Below are positions 35,301 through 42,730 of a stretch of 64,000 bases of DNA, piece by piece. Below the pieces are notes generated by a model. It saw only the letters and a program-made list of their open reading frames with translations. It had not been told where the DNA came from and made no database searches. Where the stretch lies: the NCBI GenBank assembly GCA_026394395.1, contig JAPKYK010000005.1, positions 1 to 64,000 of the forward strand, given 5' to 3'. The DNA comes from Methanomassiliicoccales archaeon (GTDB lineage Archaea; Thermoplasmatota; Thermoplasmata; Methanomassiliicoccales; UBA472). The position numbers and the translations under genes are program-made. Numbering within the stretch: the stretch's first letter is position 1; the number at the start of each line of letters is the position of its first letter.

Positions 35301-36657
35301 GCGCCTGCTGCAGCGAGTCCACCGCCTGGCCGAACTCGCCCTTCAGGGTCAGGCGTCTGGCCGCCCCCATTCCCTTCAACCCTTCGGGGCAGGTCAGCTG
35401 CTGGTCCTCGCATCGCGAGCGCAGGTCCTGGGCCGACTGCAGCTCCCTCTCCACCTCATCGTAGCCCTGCAGCCGCTCCTCCACGATCCCCTGGGCCTCG
35501 ACGACGGAACGCAGCGCCTCGGCGAAACGGTCGGCCTTCAGGGAGGCGCGGGACGACTCGATCTTCTGCAGGGCGGCGGACACGTCCTTCTGGGTCACGT
35601 GCGCCAAACGCAAACGGGGCTGCACCTCGGAGAGCTTCTCCAGCAGCACTTCCCTCTCGTCCGCCCGGACCTTCTCCTGGACGGCGTCCAGCAGGTCGAT
35701 GGCCTGGCCGTACTTCTCCTCCTGTATCAGTTTAAGGGTCCGGGCCCCCAGGTCCTCCACCTCAACCTTCTTGTGGTGGGACTTGAGCACCTCGGCCTGC
35801 TGCTCCAGGTCGGTCACCCAGGCCTTGCTGGATCTGGTGAAAGCGCGGGAGAAGGCCTCCTCCGACCCGTCCAGGGAATCGAAGGCCTTCTCCACGTGGG
35901 ACCGGTTGATGAACTCCCTTCCCTCTTTCAGGTGGGATTGCGCCTCGGCGACGTCCACAGGGAACCTCTTCTGTAAAAGGAAGAGCGTCTCCACCTTGGC
36001 CGCCCGATCAACGAAGCGGTCCAGGGTCAGGCTGCGAAGGACGTCCAGCAACGATTTGATGGCTTCCACGCTCTTGACCGTGTTCCCCGTTTCCAGGGCC
36101 GAGCGGCAGCCGCTCAGGGCGCTCTTCTGCTTGTCCACTTTTAGACCTAGCTTCTCCGCCAGGAGAAGGGAGGACTGGGCCTGCCCAAAGGAATCGGAAA
36201 GGACGCGATTGGCGTTGCGCTCCGCCAGGTCCCAGGTCTCCTTGGTCATCTCGTACGCCTTGTCGAGATCGCTATTGTCCACGGCCTTGGCGGCCCGCTC
36301 CAGCGAGGCGGCCGTTTCCGGGTTCGCCTTCCCCAGGTCGGAGACCTTGTCCAGCAGCGAGGAGGCGTCCCGCAGCATGTCCCGCAGGCGCTGCTTGCGG
36401 GCACGTCCCGAAGCGTCCGTGCTCTTCATCGCGTAGGCCATCGCTTCCTTGTAATCCTTGTCGGAATAGCTCTGCGAGGCCAGGGTGAGCATCTTCTCCG
36501 TCTCCGCGGACTCGCCGCTCATCTCCTTGACCTTGGCCAGCAGAGCTGTCGCTTCCTGTATCTTGGCCTCCGCCGTCTCGCGCCCGCGAGCAGCCTCCTT
36601 GGCCTTCTGCTCTAGCTGTTTGGCCAACTGCAGCTGCTTGACGAAATCCTGGGACAA
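32347..36657 (-). CDS. Giant coiled-coil/helical-repeat protein (1436 aa) with C-terminal beta domain
   Basis: From its ATG at 36657 the protein is helical and charged for ~1325 residues, rich in Ala, Leu, Lys, Glu and Arg. It shows a loose ~90-110-residue periodicity: helix with K/E-rich heptads, then a phrase like G-x-Y/F-x-x-A-x-x-x-L (for example DKDYKEAMAYAMKS, EEKYGQAIDLLDAV, SGNYAEGQKELDKAG). This suggests tandem TPR-like or spectrin-like bundles. The last ~107 residues change to a beta-rich domain with DIVVHLRNDGQHEARKVKAF and SGRITVTPMKPGLLTLGISVKC, resembling CARDB/Ig-like modules. No membrane segment or signal is seen. Function is unknown; a cytoplasmic scaffold is plausible. It ends just past the retropepsin gene, tail to tail. 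Confidence 0.85.
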   Translation of the reverse strand: MSQDFVKQLQLAKQLEQKAKEAARGRETAEAKIQEATALLAKVKEMSGESAETEKMLTLASQSYSDKDYKEAMAYAMKSTDASGRARKQRLRDMLRDASSLLDKVSDLGKANPETAASLERAAKAVDNSDLDKAYEMTKETWDLAERNANRVLSDSFGQAQSSLLLAEKLGLKVDKQKSALSGCRSALETGNTVKSVEAIKSLLDVLRSLTLDRFVDRAAKVETLFLLQKRFPVDVAEAQSHLKEGREFINRSHVEKAFDSLDGSEEAFSRAFTRSSKAWVTDLEQQAEVLKSHHKKVEVEDLGARTLKLIQEEKYGQAIDLLDAVQEKVRADEREVLLEKLSEVQPRLRLAHVTQKDVSAALQKIESSRASLKADRFAEALRSVVEAQGIVEERLQGYDEVERELQSAQDLRSRCEDQQLTCPEGLKGMGAARRLTLKGEFGQAVDSLQQAQRAFRLTLENHFATGIMRLEMRLATAIRIGAEVSEENELLDGLTSQVRQGNFELVHGSLVTINSSVEEKVVAVVREDVRRAEEVLSHYAVSPEAEKALISLKEAKERLQRKEYQSAHDLVNSLLEDLHAERRKNLDLTLQDGRNLMEMAACLKAESVTLKDKMQRAEELRTLGRLDDSSALAEEVVSYGRNIVSAELDNQLTELVRQISVTRKEGVEVGQPEHLTEQAGSALRKEELASAFELTTNARHILNEIVAQHQALKDGLQEKETLIEETKRSGIDVGGATEAVARAGMHIRSGNYAEGQKELDKAGAELRQFASPLILDLKLRKMADLAKLRDRVGYEGSEKRLKSLGPMDAGKLDDSLNALSVLKEEWERDALSGLEKEMASCQKDLDKATAAGSFVGQVQELMVSGRNALNERKLADCMRAIELVRTELGQTAQADRDLNDLLAAVDDAVEQLREMKTAVKDVTVLLEQARALKRTGNAAAAAEQGRKASERAVAMATEKVTALTSFAGGMTAERASWEDLRPARKLHEDIQDALKNRRYRHAFLLARSFHEELERVLQDKAQAEDELRKFEGRLREEAKAGLRPESLKNGLEKIKALMAQGCFVQALSAVNASQAELKALAEMYEVRLAEYNSLRESLNSLEVLDPRKDNIEELLDQTWSSLKELKFESSYLYLRRARNALSEFLTMRTNELVWEFNPLHDLIKRLKLQKKFATEIAEIEKTSTDTVTPRDLNRLSRNLELVKAGMKDIYQEQRETVRKNIEKASRSGKQTGRSWELWSDSASQAQKGDLWEAFNSLEAAVNAVGRKPGESSEQLSKQLFDVLERANRNRIQLQGTEKAYADALSLMKEGKNAVEQLKKACEISRKEIRATYPDITAELQFVGAAVDGRPMDIVVHLRNDGQHEARKVKAFIFGDVDVKGMVEIETLKAGEATSGRITVTPMKPGLLTLGISVKCKPLLTDEDVLYDSKFDLDVK

Positions 36658-36719
36658 CTAGAACCGTCCTTAATTCAACAGTTGAAATAATTTACTGAAC
36701 ATTAAATGATTTCCTCCAT

Positions 36720-37250
36720 TTAACGCTTGATCAGGTCCACGAAGGCCACCTTCTCCAGGACCAGCTCCGGCAGGAGCGTCTCTCCTAAGGTCCTCAGCTC
36801 CGCCGGGTCTATGCCGTAGGCGGCCCCCTTCTCCAGCGTGCAGTCCAGCAGGGAATCGTCGCGTCTGAGGCCCAGGTCCGAAAGCACCTGGTCCAGGTCT
36901 CCGAGCGACAATAACACGACAGCCACCCGCTCCGTGCCCTGGCGCAGCCCCATCTTATTCTTAGCCTTGGATATCTGGCGCTCGCCCGAGGCGTAGAGGA
37001 TCACTTCCATGCTCAAGGTGTTGGAGGCGTTCTCCCCTCTCTCGAAAGCGCGCCGGGCGTGCAGCACCGCCGATGACAGATGGTCGGCGCCGCACACCTT
37101 GTCGGCGTCCAGCAGGGCCACCTCGACCTTCATGGTGGAAGCGCGCTTGAGCAGGGCGTTGCTGCCCCCCTCCCCCATGTAGGCTCCAGCGACGGTGCAG
37201 GACATGGCCTCGGCATCCGTATCCGGGAGATTAAACCATCGCCCCGTCAT
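36720..37250 (-). CDS. KEOPS complex subunit Cgi121
   Basis: The 176-residue protein has the family core HLSSAVLHARRAFERGENASNTLSMEVILYASGERQISKAKNKMG in segments LHARRAFERG and LYASGERQIS, together with VAVVLLSL. Cgi121 binds the kinase Bud32 in the KEOPS complex, which makes N6-threonylcarbamoyladenosine at position 37 of ANN-decoding tRNAs, and helps recruit the tRNA. It is divergent from thrB across 88 bp and lies just upstream of the giant coiled-coil gene on the same strand (62 bp gap), so they may share a transcript. That arrangement is not one I recognise from other KEOPS loci. Confidence 0.85.
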   Translation of the reverse strand: MTGRWFNLPDTDAEAMSCTVAGAYMGEGGSNALLKRASTMKVEVALLDADKVCGADHLSSAVLHARRAFERGENASNTLSMEVILYASGERQISKAKNKMGLRQGTERVAVVLLSLGDLDQVLSDLGLRRDDSLLDCTLEKGAAYGIDPAELRTLGETLLPELVLEKVAFVDLIKR

Positions 37251-37283
37251 GCATCGAGCGGAAAGGGCGTGGGGCTGAAAATG

Positions 37284-37290
37284 TTTAAAA
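37284..37290 (+). promoter_or_regulatory. Putative TATA box of thrB-thrC
   Basis: TTTAAAA preceded by a purine-rich GAAAA stretch lies ~52 bp upstream of the thrB ATG, leaving a leader of roughly 25 nt. Confidence 0.45.
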
Positions 37291-37338
37291 CACTACAGGG
37301 TATGAGGTGTCAACCAGTGATTGGAGAGCGAGATTACC

Positions 37339-38277
37339 ATGTCATTAGACCGCGTTACAGTAAGAGCTCCTGCCAGCATAGCCAACGTCGGACCGGGCTT
37401 CGACGTCTTCGGCATCGCCCTCAAGGAACCCTTTGACCGCATCGAAGTGCGCAGGACCAGCGAGCCGGGCGTGCACGTCGAGTCCATAGTCGGCATAGGC
37501 GCCTACGCCGTCAGCGTGGACAACACCAAGAACACTGCGGCCGTAGCGGCCAACAAGGTGCTCAAGGTGTCCAAGGCCGACTTCGGCATCGTCATGAAGA
37601 TTAACAAGGGCATACGGCCGGCCTCAGGCATGGGATCGTCCGGGGCCTCCGCCGCCGGCGGGGCCTACGCCGCCAACCTACTGCTCGAAAAACCGCTCAA
37701 CACCAACCAGCTCATCTGCTGCGCCTCCTTCGGTGAAGAAGCATCGTCCGGAAGCAGGCACGCCGACAACGCCGCCCCGGCCCTGATGGGCGGTTTCACC
37801 ATCATCCGTTCCTACGAGCCGATGGACGTCATTCATTTGGAGCCGCCGAAGAACCTGGGCATCGTCGCATCGTTACCGGAGTTCGCCGTGCCCACCCGCG
37901 AGGCGCGCAAGAAGGTGCCGCTGAAGGTCCCCATGGTCGACGTCATACACCAGGTGGGGCACGCCTCGTCCCTGGTGGCCGGCATGGTCCTGGGGGACCT
38001 GGACATGATCGCCCGCTCCATAGAGGACGTCATCGTGGAACCGGCCCGGGCGCCCCTGGTGCCCTTCCTGAAGGAAGCGGAGAAGGCCGCCGTGGACGCC
38101 GGGGCCATGGCCGCGTTCCTAGGCGGTTCCGGTCCCTGCGTGGCCGCCTTCTACAACATGGACAAGGTGGACGGGCTGGACATCGCCCACGCCGTGCAGA
38201 ACTTCTACGAGAAGCGCGGGGTGGAGACCTTCTGCTGGGTCACCTCCGTCGGAGAGGGCTGCAAGCTGGTGGATTGA
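37339..38277 (+). CDS. thrB: Homoserine kinase
   Basis: The 312-residue GHMP kinase begins MSLDRVTVRAPASIANVGPGFD and has the ATP-binding GIRPASGMGSSGASAAGGA loop and a C-terminal GGSGPCVAAF. I use ATG 37339; the ATG-like start six codons earlier adds non-conserved residues. It phosphorylates homoserine for threonine synthesis. It overlaps threonine synthase by one base of TGATG, an operon matching the pathway order. Confidence 0.93.
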   Translation: MSLDRVTVRAPASIANVGPGFDVFGIALKEPFDRIEVRRTSEPGVHVESIVGIGAYAVSVDNTKNTAAVAANKVLKVSKADFGIVMKINKGIRPASGMGSSGASAAGGAYAANLLLEKPLNTNQLICCASFGEEASSGSRHADNAAPALMGGFTIIRSYEPMDVIHLEPPKNLGIVASLPEFAVPTREARKKVPLKVPMVDVIHQVGHASSLVAGMVLGDLDMIARSIEDVIVEPARAPLVPFLKEAEKAAVDAGAMAAFLGGSGPCVAAFYNMDKVDGLDIAHAVQNFYEKRGVETFCWVTSVGEGCKLVD

Positions 38278-39488
38278 TGAAATATCAGGTCAAATGCTGG
38301 GAATGCGGGAAGGAGATAGACAACCACTTCCTGGACGCCTGCCCCAGCTGCCACGGTTCGCTGACCGTGGAGATGGATTTATCTCATCTGGAGGGAACGG
38401 CCCCCCAGGACCTGCGGACCAGGCCCATAGGCGTCTGGCGCTACGCGCACTTCCTACCGATCAGATCGGAACCTATAACATTACAGGAGGGCGGCACGCC
38501 ACTATACAACTGCGAGAAGATGGCCGAGGAGTACGGCGTACACAACCTATACGTCAAGTTCGAGGGAGCGAACCCTACCGGCTCCTTCAAGGACCGGGGC
38601 ATGACCGTGGGCGTCAGCAAGGCGGTCGAGCTGGGATGCAAGGTGGTGGGCTGCGCCTCCACCGGCAACACCTCCGCTTCGCTGGCGGCGTACGCGGCCA
38701 AGGCCGGGCTGAAATGTGTAGTTATCCTTCCCTCAGGGAAGGTGGCCTTGGGAAAACTGGCCCAGGCCATGTTCTTCGGCGCCAAGGTGGTCACCGTGGA
38801 CGGCAACTTCGATGACGCCCTGAGAGTGGTAAAGGAGCTGGCCCGCGCCGGCGACCTGTACATGCTGAACTCGGTGAACCCCTTCCGGCCGGAAGGGCAG
38901 AAAACGCTCGCGTTCGAGATACTGGATCAGCTGGACTTCCAGATGCCCGACCGCATCGTGTACCCGGTGGGCAACGCCGCCAACATCTGGGCGGCGTACA
39001 AGGCGCTCAAGGAGTGGCAGTCATTGGGATGGATTGATGAATTACCGATTCTTACAGGCGTCCAGGCCGGCGGAAGCGCTCCGTTGGTCAACTCCTTCGC
39101 CCACGGGCAGGAGGACTTCAAGCCGATCAAGGACCCGGAGACGGTGGCCACGGCCATACGCATCGGGAACCCCGCTTCCGGCCGTAAGGCGCTGAAGGCG
39201 GTATACGACACCGGCGGCGTGATGACCGCTGTATCGGACCGGGAGATAATCGAAGCGCAGTTCCTCCTGGGAAGGAAGGAGGGCGTGGGCGTGGAGCCGG
39301 CCTCCGCCGCTGCGCTGGCCGGGGTCAAGAAACTGCTGGAAGAAGGCAAGATCAGCCGCCGAGAGAAGGTCGTATGCGTGTGTACCGGACACGTGCTGAA
39401 GGACCCGGACACGGTCATGGCCAATTGCGGCAAGCTGATAAAGACGCAAGCGACGGCCGAAGCGGTGCGCCAGGCCATAGCCGAATGA
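38277..39488 (+). CDS. thrC: Threonine synthase
   Basis: The 403-residue protein (ATG 38277, directly after a TTG) has an N-terminal zinc ribbon, CWECGKEIDNHFLDACPSC, then the fold-type II PLP enzyme. The PLP lysine is in NPTGSFKDRGM. The phosphate-binding STGNTSASLAAYAAKAG and VEPASAAALAG motifs are present. It converts O-phosphohomoserine to threonine, taking the product of the upstream ThrB. The zinc ribbon is common in archaeal versions. Confidence 0.93.
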   Translation: MKYQVKCWECGKEIDNHFLDACPSCHGSLTVEMDLSHLEGTAPQDLRTRPIGVWRYAHFLPIRSEPITLQEGGTPLYNCEKMAEEYGVHNLYVKFEGANPTGSFKDRGMTVGVSKAVELGCKVVGCASTGNTSASLAAYAAKAGLKCVVILPSGKVALGKLAQAMFFGAKVVTVDGNFDDALRVVKELARAGDLYMLNSVNPFRPEGQKTLAFEILDQLDFQMPDRIVYPVGNAANIWAAYKALKEWQSLGWIDELPILTGVQAGGSAPLVNSFAHGQEDFKPIKDPETVATAIRIGNPASGRKALKAVYDTGGVMTAVSDREIIEAQFLLGRKEGVGVEPASAAALAGVKKLLEEGKISRREKVVCVCTGHVLKDPDTVMANCGKLIKTQATAEAVRQAIAE

Positions 39489-39502
39489 GCGCTCGCAGTA
39501 TC

Positions 39503-39512
39503 AATATATAAA
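39503..39512 (+). promoter_or_regulatory. TATA box of the KaiC-like gene at 39545
   Basis: AATATATAAA lies ~38 bp upstream of the ATG in an otherwise GC-rich gap. It leaves a short leader that contains the ribosome-binding GAGGGGAG just before the start. Confidence 0.6.
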
Positions 39513-39544
39513 TTCTCGAATAATCATACAGAAGAGGGGAGAGC

Positions 39545-40246
39545 ATGGAGAGGTCCAGGATCAGGACGTTCGTCAACGGTTTGGACGAGAACTTGTCCGG
39601 GGGCATTCCGAAGGGGAACATCGTCATGGTCTCCGGGGCCGCCGGGACCATGAAGTCCTCGCTGGCCTACTACATCCTGCACATGAACGCGGTGCGCGAA
39701 GGCGTCCGCGGTCTATATATCTCCCTGGAACAGAACAAGCCGTCGCTGATGCGCCAGATGGACTACCTGAGGATGCCGGGCGACTCCCAAGGATTGGTCG
39801 AGGTCCTGGACCTCGGAGAGATCCGTTTGCAGGCCCAGAGCGGGGGCTGGTTCGACACCTTTCGCTTCGCAGTGGAGGAGAGCAAGAAGCGCCTCAATTA
39901 CAATGTCCTGGTGATAGATTCTCTGGGCGCCCTGGAGCTGGTCGCCAAGTTCGAACAGCCCCGGGAGGAGATCTTCCGTCTCTTTGAGTGGCTGCGCTCT
40001 ACCGAAGTGACGACATTCGTGATCGCCGAGATGCCCGTGGGGCAATACCAGTACTACGGCTCCGGGGACACCGACTTCCTGGCCGACGGCATCATCCACC
40101 TGAAGATGGTGGAGGTCGGCGAGATCGAGGTCCAGAGACGCCTGCGCGTGGTCAAGATGAGGGAGACGGACCACTCCAGCAGCTACTTCTCCTTCTACTT
40201 CAAGGAAGGCACGTTCTACGTGACCAGGGCCATCACCGACTTCTGA
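39545..40246 (+). CDS. KaiC-like RecA-family ATPase
   Basis: This single-domain protein of 233 residues begins with FVNGLDENLSGGIPKGNIVMVSG, the KaiC/RadA entry motif. Walker A is GAAGTMKSS (31-39) and Walker B is YNVLVIDSLGAL. The C-terminal part has IHLKMVEVGEIEVQRRLRVVKM, typical of archaeal KaiC-like proteins. A strong ribosome-binding site (GAGGGGAG) precedes the ATG. These ATPases are linked to signalling and to archaellum or chromosome functions, but no specific role can be assigned. Two further KaiC-like genes lie at 46519 and 47361. Confidence 0.85.
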   Translation: MERSRIRTFVNGLDENLSGGIPKGNIVMVSGAAGTMKSSLAYYILHMNAVREGVRGLYISLEQNKPSLMRQMDYLRMPGDSQGLVEVLDLGEIRLQAQSGGWFDTFRFAVEESKKRLNYNVLVIDSLGALELVAKFEQPREEIFRLFEWLRSTEVTTFVIAEMPVGQYQYYGSGDTDFLADGIIHLKMVEVGEIEVQRRLRVVKMRETDHSSSYFSFYFKEGTFYVTRAITDF

Positions 40247-40256
40247 TGGTACGCTC

Positions 40257-42485
40257 TTAAAAATCGAACAGCTTGGTCTGCCCCGGCCTGGCCGGCGGCT
40301 CCTTCGGCTCCGGTTCCATGGCTTTCGCGTTGTTCTTCTTCTCCGGGACGAACAGGGGATCCACCTGCGACTTTATACGCTGCGCCAGCAGCTCGCCGAT
40401 GCCGATGACCTTGGCGATGTCCTGAACCTGAGCTTCCTTTAGCACGGTTAGCGAGACGAATCCTTTCTTGAACAGCGATCTGGCCCTGACCCGACCCACG
40501 CCCTTCAGCGTCACCAGCTCCAGGAGCTCGTCCTTCACCCCATATTTCATGCGGGTCATGAGCTTGGTCAGCACCGGGTAGCAGTCCTTGTTGTAGATGT
40601 TGCTGAGCTCCCGCATGGAGTACAGCAGCCACTCGCCCACCTCCACCTTGCTGTGCAGGTCGCCCGGACCGATGCCGAACGCTTTCAGCATAGTGTCCTC
40701 GTCCTGCTCCTCGATCCAGGAATCGAGCACCAGGGCGGTCTTCAGCTCGGAGAGGAAGTAGTCATGGTCCGGGGAGTCCAGGTCCGGGACGGGGAACAGC
40801 AGCTCGGCGGTCCTCTGCAGCAGTATGTCGTCCAGTATCTCCGGGTCGTCCCTCTTGAGATACAGGCTCAGCATGTCCGGGGTGGCGCACACGGCGTGCA
40901 GGAAGCCCAGGTCCCTCTTCCCCGGGGTGTAGGACAGCAGGGCGTCCCGCAGCTTGACGGCCGAAACGGGGTCGATGTACAGGTCGGAGACGCGACGGCC
41001 GAAGAAGGTGGCCTTGAGGTCCGCTTCCTCCTCAGCGGCCAGGAAGTCGATCCCCGGGCAGCGGACCATGTCCTCCTTGAACAGGTACCGCACGATGTTC
41101 TCCACCGCCTCCTGCACCCCGGCGTCGCCGCGCTGATGGCAGAAGAAAGTCCTGCGCAGGAAGTCCATCAGCCCCTTGCGGGTGTTGGCGGTCTCAGTAG
41201 CGATAAGAGCCAGGATGTGCCCGCGCAGCACGTGCTCGTTGCCTACCTTGGAGGTCACGTCCTCCGGCTCCCCCAACAGGTAGTTCTCGAAGAGGGCGTG
41301 GCTCTGTTCGACGGTGGACGCCAGGAGCACCGCCTCGCCATAGGGGTCGTAACGGGGGCGGCCGGCCCGGCCGCACATCTGCTTGACCTCCATTACCGAT
41401 ATTGGAACATTTCCGCCACCCTCGAAGCGGGTGACGTCGCGGACGATGACCCTCCTGGCTGGTAGGTTGATGCCCGCGGCCAGGGTCGGGGTGGCTACGA
41501 TGCACTTGATCTTCCCGGCCTTGAAGAACCGCTCCACCGTCCGGCGTTGCTCGTTGCTCAGGGCCGCGTTATGAAAGGCCATGCCGTGCTTCATGCACTC
41601 TTTCAGCGAGGAGCCGATGGAGGTCTGCTCTTCGCGGAACGCTTCCTCCAGCTCCTCCTTGACCTGGGACTCCCCCTTCTCCTTGTTCAGACGGGAGAAG
41701 CGCACCGCCAGCGTCTCCGTGGACTTGCGAGTGTTGACGAAGACGAGGGCTTGCCCGCCCTCGTCCATAGTGTCCTTGACCAACGACCAAACGGTATCGC
41801 CCAGCGGACGCACCGGCCGGTGGCTGTTGTCCGTAAAGTTGATGGTATTCTCGAAGAACACGCCCTCCTTCAGCTTGACCGGGCGCCACTCGCTGGCCAC
41901 GTGCTCGGCGTCCAGCCACTCGGCCATCTCCCGGGAGTTGGCCACGGTAGCCGACAATGCCAGCACCTGCATGCGGGGGTTCAGCATCCTCATCTTGGTA
42001 AGGGTAATCTCCAGGGTCGGGCCACGGTCCGGGTCGTTCATCAAGTGGACCTCGTCCGCCACCACCAGGGAGATCGCTCTTATCCAGTCGGAACGATGGC
42101 GCATGATGGCGTCCGCCTTCTCCGACGTAGCGACCAAAATATCCAGCTGATCGATGCCCTTGTCCACCTCGTCGTAGTCGCCGATGGACATGCCGACCTT
42201 GAGCCCCAGGCGCTCGAAGCGCTTCAGCTCCTCGTACTTCTCTGCGGCGAGGGCGCGCAGCGGAACGATGTAGAGGACCTTCCCAGCGTCGTGCAGCACG
42301 CGCTTCACCGCCGCCAGGTACGCTACCAGTGATTTGCCCGAGGCCGTGGGAACGGCCAGCACCAGGTTCTTTCCGGCCAAGGCGAACGGTACGGACTTCT
42401 CCTGCGGCGGGTAGAGAGCGGTAATGCCCTCCTCCTGCAGAATTTCGATGACGCCGTGCGGCAGCTCGCTCTTCCAGTCGGACAT
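40257..42485 (-). CDS. hel308: Hel308/Ski2-like DNA helicase with C-terminal PIP box
   Basis: The 742-residue SF2 helicase has ALYPPQEKSVPFALAGKNLVL (Q-motif region), motif I PTASGKSLV, motif II VVADEVHL (DEVH), motif III ALSATVANSREMAEWL, motif IV/V TPTLAAGINLPARRVI, and motif VI QMCGRAGRPRYD. A winged-helix, ratchet and helix-hairpin-helix tail follows (LLELVTLKGVGRVRARSLFKKG). Hel308 unwinds branched DNA and removes lagging-strand segments at stalled forks. The last seven residues, QTKLFDF (736-742), fit a PCNA-interacting peptide. Its 3' end meets the KaiC-like gene tail to tail. Confidence 0.92.
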   Translation of the reverse strand: MSDWKSELPHGVIEILQEEGITALYPPQEKSVPFALAGKNLVLAVPTASGKSLVAYLAAVKRVLHDAGKVLYIVPLRALAAEKYEELKRFERLGLKVGMSIGDYDEVDKGIDQLDILVATSEKADAIMRHRSDWIRAISLVVADEVHLMNDPDRGPTLEITLTKMRMLNPRMQVLALSATVANSREMAEWLDAEHVASEWRPVKLKEGVFFENTINFTDNSHRPVRPLGDTVWSLVKDTMDEGGQALVFVNTRKSTETLAVRFSRLNKEKGESQVKEELEEAFREEQTSIGSSLKECMKHGMAFHNAALSNEQRRTVERFFKAGKIKCIVATPTLAAGINLPARRVIVRDVTRFEGGGNVPISVMEVKQMCGRAGRPRYDPYGEAVLLASTVEQSHALFENYLLGEPEDVTSKVGNEHVLRGHILALIATETANTRKGLMDFLRRTFFCHQRGDAGVQEAVENIVRYLFKEDMVRCPGIDFLAAEEEADLKATFFGRRVSDLYIDPVSAVKLRDALLSYTPGKRDLGFLHAVCATPDMLSLYLKRDDPEILDDILLQRTAELLFPVPDLDSPDHDYFLSELKTALVLDSWIEEQDEDTMLKAFGIGPGDLHSKVEVGEWLLYSMRELSNIYNKDCYPVLTKLMTRMKYGVKDELLELVTLKGVGRVRARSLFKKGFVSLTVLKEAQVQDIAKVIGIGELLAQRIKSQVDPLFVPEKKNNAKAMEPEPKEPPARPGQTKLFDF

Positions 42486-42681
42486 GGGTGGTGATAGGGC
42501 ATAGCCCGAAGGGTTATTACAATTATCATAGCCCGGACGTGCAACGTGATCAGGCTGGTCCCGTCATCCTACATCGTTACATCTCGGATGGAACATTTTA
42601 AGCCCTAGTGGACGAGTAGCTTATCATCGGAGGCGAACCAAGGCTGGCACAGCAACAATTCCGCTGATTGCGAGGAATTGA

Positions 42682-42689
42682 TTTATATA
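42682..42689 (+). promoter_or_regulatory. TATA box of lon
   Basis: TTTATATA lies 42 bp upstream of the lon ATG; transcription would start about 20 bp before the gene. The surroundings are GC-rich, so the match stands out. Confidence 0.65.
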
Positions 42690-42730
42690 GCAGCGCTTGC
42701 ATGGGTTCGTTTTGACGTGTAGGGTTAAAC

